Source of the DNA: Histoplasma ohiense
Lineage: Eukaryota > Ascomycota > Eurotiomycetes > Onygenales > Ajellomycetaceae
NCBI GenBank assembly: GCA_017607445.1
Contig: JAEVHH010000007.1
Location: forward strand, 310,001-374,000
Direction: 5' to 3'
Length of the DNA: 64,000 nucleotides
Every line of letters begins with the position of its first letter. Within the stretch, counting starts at the first letter, position 1. The notes below the pieces were generated by a model. That model was given only the letters and a program-made list of their open reading frames with translations, was not told the origin of the DNA and did no database searches. The position numbers and the translations under genes were made by a program. Shown piece after piece: positions 57,663-64,000 of this stretch.

Positions 57663-58007
57663 CAGATTGTAGTTGGTAGGAAGGATTGGGAAAATTGAAA
57701 GGGAATTTGGTATCATGGAAGAAGAATAAATTATAAGCAGTGTTCTGGGGGGTTCTTTGAGTGTTTTTTTTTTTTTTTTAAATAGTTTTTTCACCAAGGG
57801 CATAATGCCCAGAATAATATCTTGGTTCTTTGCTTTTTCCTTTCAATCAGAGTTCGAAATTGTAATGTAGCCTCATTAAACTCCTAAAACCTTGTAGAAT
57901 AAAAAGGAGAAGAGTGCCACTAAGCTTCAAGAATCTTTCATAGTTCAAAGCAGAAGTGTAGATAAGTAGAAACTTCAAAATCTTTATAGAAAAAAATAGA
58001 AGAACTA

Positions 58008-61000
58008 CTAATGTTGTGTTCTGAAATGCTTCTTCTTAACAAGGAGTCAATTTCAATTTACCTTCTCATATTCTTTGAGAAGGTTACAGGAATTCAAAAG
58101 GTTATTAGAGGGTTTCCAAGTGTTCTCAGTATTAGAATATCCTTCCCACTTGACAAGATATTGCTCTTTATTACAGTGCAATTGTTTATTCAAAATAGCT
58201 TCAACAAAATATTCTGTTCTGTCTTTGAGTAGAATGCCAGGAGGTTTCTTAGGTTCTTCATCTGATCACTGATAATACAGTTCCAACAAGGTAACATGGA
58301 AGACAGAATGCATAGATCCAAAGGTTCTTGGAAGATCTAGTTGATATGCTTGCAATTCAATGATGTTCAGAATTGTAAACAGTTCAAACCATTTATCTTC
58401 AAGCTTGCAGCAAGATCTAGAAGTTGTTATATTCATGGAAGATAGAAGAACTTGATCTTCAATGACAAAGGATTTCTCTTGATGCCTTCTGTTATAGTAT
58501 TCTGCTTGCTTTTCAAAGGATTTTCAAACTTTGACTTGGAGGTTGCTTTGTATCTCTTGTAATTTCTTCACCCTTGCTGTAGCTAAGGGCTCAAGATTGA
58601 TAGAGGTTACAGATTCAGATTCTTTATCAATTACCCCTCTTGATGAAACAGAATTGTAACCTAGTAGTGCTTGAAACAGTGGCATACCAATAGATGCTTG
58701 AGAAACAGAATTGTAGGCGAATTGTGCCTGCGGAAGTAGATCCACCCAGTTATCCTGGTGGTAGTTCAAGTATGCTTGTAAATAGTTCTCTAATGTTTGA
58801 TTCTGATGTTCTGTTTGCCCATCAGTTTGAGGGTGGAATGCTGTACTCAGGTTGCGCTTAACTCATAAATAATAACAGAATGTTGACCAGTAGTGACTGG
58901 TAAACAACTTATCCCTATCAGATATGATAGATGAAGGCGAACCATAATCACTTAGAATAGTATCTATAAACAACTCTGCAAAATCAGAAGCAGTAATTGA
59001 AGTCATGCAAGGAAAGTACTTAGCTAGTTTAGTATAGCAGTCCAGTATGACCAAAATACTATCATAGGTGATTCCCTTTTGAATTACTGGTGGTAATTCA
59101 ATGATGAAATCCATAGCAAGAGAACTGAATGGTCTAGTAGACATGGGAATTTTGACAAGTTGTCTGTATGATTTATGTCTTTTAGCTTTAACATGCTGGC
59201 AGATATCACACTCTCTGATGTACATTTCATTGTCTTTTCAGAGTGTATTTCAGTAATATTTGCAATGTAGAAGCTCTAAGGTTCTGGCAATATCAAAGTG
59301 ACCTGTCCAGAGGTCATCATGATGTATTCATAATAACTTCTGAGTGATTGCTTTGCTAGGGGGAATATAGATAGCATGATTGTGATGTAGAAGTCCACAA
59401 TCTTCATCTACTCATCAAATGATCAAAGAATCTTTGAAGATATCAGAGACTTCTCTAAGAGTTTCAGACTCTGCACTATTCTCAACTTCTTGACTTCAAG
59501 TTACAGTAAAGGTGTTCCTCTTCTGTAATTCTTTAATGAAGTCTAGAAGCTGATTAGTAGATGGTTTGTGATCTGTTTCATTCTCAGCAGCTTTCATTAC
59601 TGCTAGATGTGGCATGAGAAGTTCATGATCTTCAGTGTCAGTTCCAAAGGAACCTCAGAAACAAGAATACTCTGCAGAACAATCTGAGCTTTCTCATACT
59701 GAAGATGATTCAGTATCTACTAAGCTGTTCTGATCAGAGTCATGAAGTCCCTGGTGGATTTTTTTCTGTAGAACCAGCAGCATTGACAGCTTTGAGTCTA
59801 CATCTCTAGAGGAAATAACATAGTTCAGACATCTTGAAGATGGATTGGTGGGGTTTAGCTGTTCTGATCAATAGATCATATAGAAATCATAAGCAGATAG
59901 CTCTTCCACTCAATGTGCTTGACAGTTGTTCAAACTCTTGATACTAAGAAAGTATTTCAGATTATTATGGTTGATTATAATCTGAATTGAATACAGATTG
60001 CCTTGCAGATAGTGTTGTCAGTGGTGAAATGATGCCACTATAGTCAGAAGTTCCAAATCATGAGTGTTATAGTTTCTAGAAGCTCCAGAAAGCTTCTGTG
60101 AAAAGAATGCAATGAGCCTCCACTCTTTTCTTTGAGTAGACACTGAATTATCTATGTTTTTGCTTCATTCTGATGCTATTTCCATAGCTTCTTGATAGGT
60201 TTCTGATACTGATTCTAGACATTGAGATAGAATATCAGCAATTCCATCCTTGCTTGCATCTGTTTCGACTTGGGTTTCCTTCTGTGGATCATAATGAACC
60301 AGTAGAATAGCTTGTGCAAATGCTTCTTTCAAATTTACAAAAGCTTTTCTCACTGAATCACTAAGTTGGAACTTAGTTTGCTTATCTGTAGCATTTCAAA
60401 GGAGATCTGTAAGAGGTGCAGCTATCCATGAAAAAGCATATATGAATCTGCAATAAAAGTTCACAAATTCTATGAAAACTTGAATATCACAGACACCTTT
60501 AGGTTCCAGTCAATTTAGAATAGTTTCAACTCAGTTGCGATCCATGGCTATACCAGTAGGTGATACAATATAGTCAAGAAATTCAATCTCAGTAGTGAAA
60601 AAGGTGCATTTGCTTTCCTTAGCATAAAGTTGATATTTTTGTAAGTGTTTGAAGATTAATCAGAGATGTTTTGTATGATCTTCAGTATTTTGGAAATAGA
60701 TAAGAATGTCATCAAGATAAACAATGCAACAGATATCAACTAGGCCTTTCAGCACTTCATTGATATAAGATTGGAATGTAGCAGAAGTATTACAGAGCCC
60801 CATAGACATAACTCAGAATTCATAGCTGCTGTATCAAGTTTGAAACACTGTTTTCCATTCATCTTCTTCTGCTATTTGTATGCAGTAGTAGACATCTCAG
60901 AGATCTATTTTAGAGAAGATGATAGTGCTCTGTAATCAATCTAACATTTCTTCAATGTGAGGGATTGAATATCAATTCTTTATAGTTATCTTGTTAAGGC

Positions 61001-62732
61001 CTCAATAATCTACGCAAAGACATAGAGTTCCATCCTTTTTCTTTGTGAATACAATAGATGCAGCAGCAGGGCTCTTTGTAGAATGAACCCACTGCTGTGA
61101 CAGCATTTCTTCTAGATATTTGTGTAAGACATCTAGTTCTGCTATTGAGAGGTTGTATAAAGGTTCATAAGAGGGTTCCTTTCTGTCTTGCAATCAAATA
61201 TGATGTGATATGATGGGGTTCTCATCCAACTTGGCTGCTGCTTCAGCAGAAAAGATATCTTTAAATTCAGTTAAGAGATCTTGTAGATTTTGAGATAAAG
61301 TAGTTTTGTTAATAGAACATAGTCATTCTGAAGAAGATTTGATATTGCTGTTTCAAAAGTAGAGTGGTGTTGTAGATGTTTCTTGCATAGAATGGATAAA
61401 TTCTTCTGATTCTGTTATTTCAATCCTAGTATCTCCGATTCGATATCGCCATGATAATGCTTTTCAATTGATTAAAGGATTGACTGTTTGTAATCATGGA
61501 AGACCTAGATAAAGATCTTCATCTGCTAGATTAACAGAATGAAAGCTAAGTTTGCTTGCTCAAGTTTCATCTAGCTCATCAGTGGCTCTATGGGTAGTAT
61601 TAACAATGTCATATTGATATCCTCATCATTCATCAGGATATTGCACTTGAGATGGTGGTCCAATCTGTTTCCATTCTTTAGAAGTAGTGTAAGTATGAGA
61701 GATATAATTGAAATCTGCTCCAGAATCAACTAGGCATCAAATCAGCTCAGAATCATTAGAGGTGTCTAGTTGGATAGTGATGTACATGCAGAATCTACCA
61801 TCTAGTCACTTCTCATCATTCTGAGTTTCAGTGATATGAGCTATCACAGATGTGGGTTTTGATTTGTCTGTGGTTTGAGTTCATTTTTTCTTCTTATTAC
61901 AATTCTTAAGAAGATGACCTGCCTCCCCACAGAATAGACAAAGATTATTATTCATGCAGTGTTGACATTCCTCTATAGTAAGCTTTCCAGCTGAGGTTAG
62001 ATTTCATTGAGCCTTCAAAAAAAAGTCATCAGAGAATCACTTGATTCTGCATTTGTCATCACTCTTCTGATATCTATTTTGTGAAGAGGATTCTTGTTTG
62101 TTGTTACTTCTTCTAGCATGGCTCCTATTAACAGCTTGAATTCAAGCAACTAGTGCAATCAATTCAGCTTGATTGGTAGAAGGATCATGATGAGTTTGAA
62201 TTTGATCTTGTATTGCTGATGGTAATTTAGCAAAGAATAATTGAGCAAATAGTTCTTCTATATTGATTGCTAGATCATTGCGAATCTCATTAAATCTGGA
62301 GGCAAATTGTTGAACTGGTTGGTTCAGTGGTTGCTTTAATTCTTCAAAGTGAATCACTGCCATAAAGCCGCGGTTGCGGACATCCTCCAGGTCATTGTGC
62401 AGGAATTCCTTAAAGTCCTTCCATGAGAAAGATTGATTTAATCTTTCAAGCTCTCTCTCTTTAGTAGCTCAAGTAGTTTCAATTGTTTTTCATAATCATT
62501 CCAAAGCATAAATGATCTTGACTTCATCGGTATCATATTGAGTTGGGTTCAACTTATATATGCGTTTGAGAGCTCTTATGAATATATGGTATTCATGTAG
62601 ATTGCTGCCATAATAGGCAGGTGGATCAGTGAGCTGAATTTCTCATCAGTTAGTTGAGGCAGATATTGCAGGTGCTGCTAGCTCAACAACTGCTGATCAA
62701 GGAGTATTTGAGAGTGGATTGGCCTCAGACAT
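58008..62732 (-). pseudogene. gag-pol polyprotein of F (single frame, stop-ridden)
   Basis: From ATG 62732 (MSEANPLSN) to TAG 58008 is 4725 nt, 1575 codons, with no frameshift. Gag has a capsid region (V-Q-Q-F-A-S-R-F, residue ~140) and a knuckle C-L-F-C-G-E-A-G-H-L-L-K-N-C at about residues 264-278. Protease D-S-G-A-D is about 336. RT has Y-L-D-D at about 672-675, then RNase H (V-E-T-D-A-S-K, ~830). Integrase has C-D-I-C near 1177, M-D-F-I, S-D-R-D and H-P-Q-T-D-G-Q-T-E. The chromodomain (Y-L-V-K-W-E-G-Y, E-N-T-W) lies around 1530. Stops are at Trp, Arg or Gln positions. The fused gag-pol suggests no frameshift signal is used. Confidence 0.92.
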
Positions 62733-62784
62733 GATGATTAGAATACTCAATCCTTGAAGAGGTAAGGGATCAAGCAGATCAAAC

Positions 62785-63166
62785 TGTAAGCAGCAGTATG
62801 AGAATCAGCTGCTTATATCACAAGAAGTTCTTAAGACTCTGCAAGGATTAAGTTGTAGAAGATAATACAGTAATATATTGAAGGGGATTCAGATTAATAT
62901 CAATATTGTAGAATGTAGAGGTCAAATTAAAACAGAATGATCCACTGACCTCTAGAAGATTGAGCCAGCTGCTATCTATATACACAGTATTGTAAACAGA
63001 TTGAACTTGCTATGATGTAGATGGCATAGTATGATGCAAGTGGCAAGATAATGCCTTGATTTCAAACCTGATATGACATTGGTGGTGCTATGTTCGGCGA
63101 TGTCATATCTTTAGGGCAATCGCCAATTTCGGCCTAGCACTGGTAACTTAGTGCGGGTTTCTTACA
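62785..63166 (-). repeat. 5' LTR of F (382 bp)
   Basis: It starts TGTAAGCAGCAGTATG and ends GTGCGGGTTTCTTACA. It differs from the 3' LTR at scattered C/T or G/A positions (for example GGTATGAGGATC versus AGTATGAGAATC). Just inside, in element sense, is GTTTGATCTGCTTGATCCC, the candidate primer site. Confidence 0.93.
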
Positions 63167-64000
63167 GATCTGTCTTTATGTTCTTGAGATATAATCAGAT
63201 CTTGTCTTTTATATGATATCAGATTATAGAACTTCTTCTGATGTTTGTTTGATTCTCATAATCTTGCTGAATACTGATTATAAAAGCTTCTGCTCATTCA
63301 CAGACTTTCTTAAGCTTGCTCACAATGTTATCTGCCACTTGTATGAGACTGTGGGTGTACATGATTTCTCAGAAATTCTCAGAGAAGTCTAGAACTTCTA
63401 AATTGTATTCATGTAGAAGAAAGAATGAGCTTATATCTGTCATGACAGAGTCTCAGCTGTTGATTGCAATCTTGATGTGTGATAGCAGATGGCTTCAGTT
63501 GTCTTGTGTGTAATTATAGAACTTACAGAGAATATTCTTTACTGTTTGTATCATTCTCTCTGTGACTTCATTGATCTCTGAATGGTATGCTATTGACAAT
63601 TTTCATTCAATTCTTAGCAGCTGACATATGTGGGTCCAGAGTGTGCTGATGAATTGACTGTTTCTATCTGATACAATGAATGAAGACAGACTGTGTATAT
63701 GATAGAATGAGCTCTGAACAAAGACATCTGCAACTACTTCAGCATTCATTCTGTCACAGAGTTGCAGTATTACACTCTTACTGAGATGATTGACAATGAC
63801 TAGAATGTTCATAGAATCTTCACTCTCAGATAGAGAAACTGCAAAGTCAATTGCTATATCATATCAGATTTGTTCAGAGATAGACAGAGATTTCAACATC
63901 TCTTTTCATTGTTCATGCCATGCTGTTACTGAGTCACAGTGATTGCAATTGTGTACAAACTGGTGTATATTCTTTGATATGTTCAGTCAGTAGAAGTCTT

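Larger units (their letters stand above)
56026..63166 (-). mobile_element. F-family gypsy chromovirus, complete, nested in A4
   Basis: The 7141-bp element has two 382-bp LTRs and a 5-bp duplication GATCT (56021-56025 and 63167-63171). Order in element sense: 5' LTR, gag-pol as one frame (62732 to 58008), antisense accessory gene (56868-57662, + strand), G-rich purine tract (reverse of 56408-56425), 3' LTR. It is the least mutated retroelement here; CpG survives in the LTRs and the antisense gene. Confidence 0.94.
55263..64000 (-). mobile_element. A-family gypsy element copy A4, continuing past the window, with F nested in it
   Basis: On the minus strand: 3' LTR 55263-55644, pol end 55645-56020, then F (56026-63166), then pol resumes at 63167 and runs off the window. 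TSD of F is GATCT, so A4 is older than F. The A4 LTR and pol end keep several CpG sites (GGCGTACTTCGATTAACG; GGCGTCGAGGGCGG at 55680-55693). Confidence 0.88.
55645..64000 (-). pseudogene. pol of A4, split by F (5' part off window)
   Basis: The left piece (55645-56025) encodes the C-terminal end. The right piece (63167-64000) encodes integrase; its open stretch 63812-63603 reads N-I-L-V-I-V-N-H-L-S-K...F-I-V-S-D-R-N-S-Q-F, containing the second catalytic Asp region. The two halves are collinear with A1 (4823-5190 and 5190-6040). Stops are fewer than in A1. Confidence 0.8.

Noticed and set aside
58008..62732. TGA read as Trp (mitochondrial code)
   Set aside because: TGA also stands at conserved Arg and Gln positions, TAG and TAA occur too, and LTR elements, spliceosomal introns and hAT transposons indicate the nucleus.

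Overview
This is repeat-rich DNA from a filamentous fungus, with no intact host gene. The elements point to a fungal nucleus: Ty3/gypsy elements with a C-terminal chromodomain (chromoviruses), a Tad1-like LINE, a tRNA-derived SINE and a hAT DNA transposon. Several element genes also carry short fungal-style introns (47-57 nt, GTAAGT, CTAAC/TTAAC-type branch site, TAG). An ascomycete (Pezizomycotina) is likely, but nothing here proves the subphylum. Almost every coding sequence is broken by in-frame stops, mostly TGA at former CGA (Arg) or TGG (Trp). CpG is almost absent, while CA/TG stay common. This looks like a C-to-T hypermutation (RIP-like or methylation-driven) aimed at CpG and, less strongly, CpC rather than the classical CpA. 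A few short patches escaped it.

Layout. Four gypsy families are present; the names A, B, E and F are mine. 1-1311: 3' end of an E element (+). 1312-2374: A pol fragment. 2375-3262: LINE 3' end with (TAA)n tail. 3263-3841: A leader/gag fragment. 3842-18745: B element B1 (+), holding complete A element A1 (4289-10365, minus, TSD ACTCT) and a non-autonomous hAT (10677-12192, TSD ATCATCAC) filled with a minisatellite. 18746-19282: inverted B fragment. 19283-22818: second E 3' half (+), holding a SINE-like insert with a minisatellite (20083-21155, 13-bp TSD). 23339-29236: large hAT element with a hAT transposase, a lysine-rich coiled-coil gene and a spliced histone H3-like gene. 29237-40044: E element (minus), holding A2 (32665-38717, TSD GAAAA) and a SINE (39167-39559, 14-bp TSD). 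40581-51833: B element B2 (minus), holding A3 (43584-49657, TSD TAGAT). 51834-52500: unidentified relic. About 52500-55262: LINE with ORF1 and a truncated ORF2. 55263-64000: A element A4 (minus), holding complete F element (56026-63166, TSD GATCT).

How the parts relate. The nesting gives an order of insertion: B and E are old hosts, A entered both, and F entered A. F is the youngest: its gag-pol keeps one uninterrupted reading frame of 1575 codons, broken only by stop codons.

Two results deserve most attention. First, families B, E and F all carry, between pol and the 3' LTR, a spliced gene in antisense orientation. Its product has the cysteine pattern C-x2-C-x(18-20)-C-x2-C-x6-C, followed two residues later by a phase-0 intron in all three families. 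Second, the large hAT element carries a histone H3-like gene whose predicted 53-nt intron, once removed, restores a gap-free match to the H3 fold.
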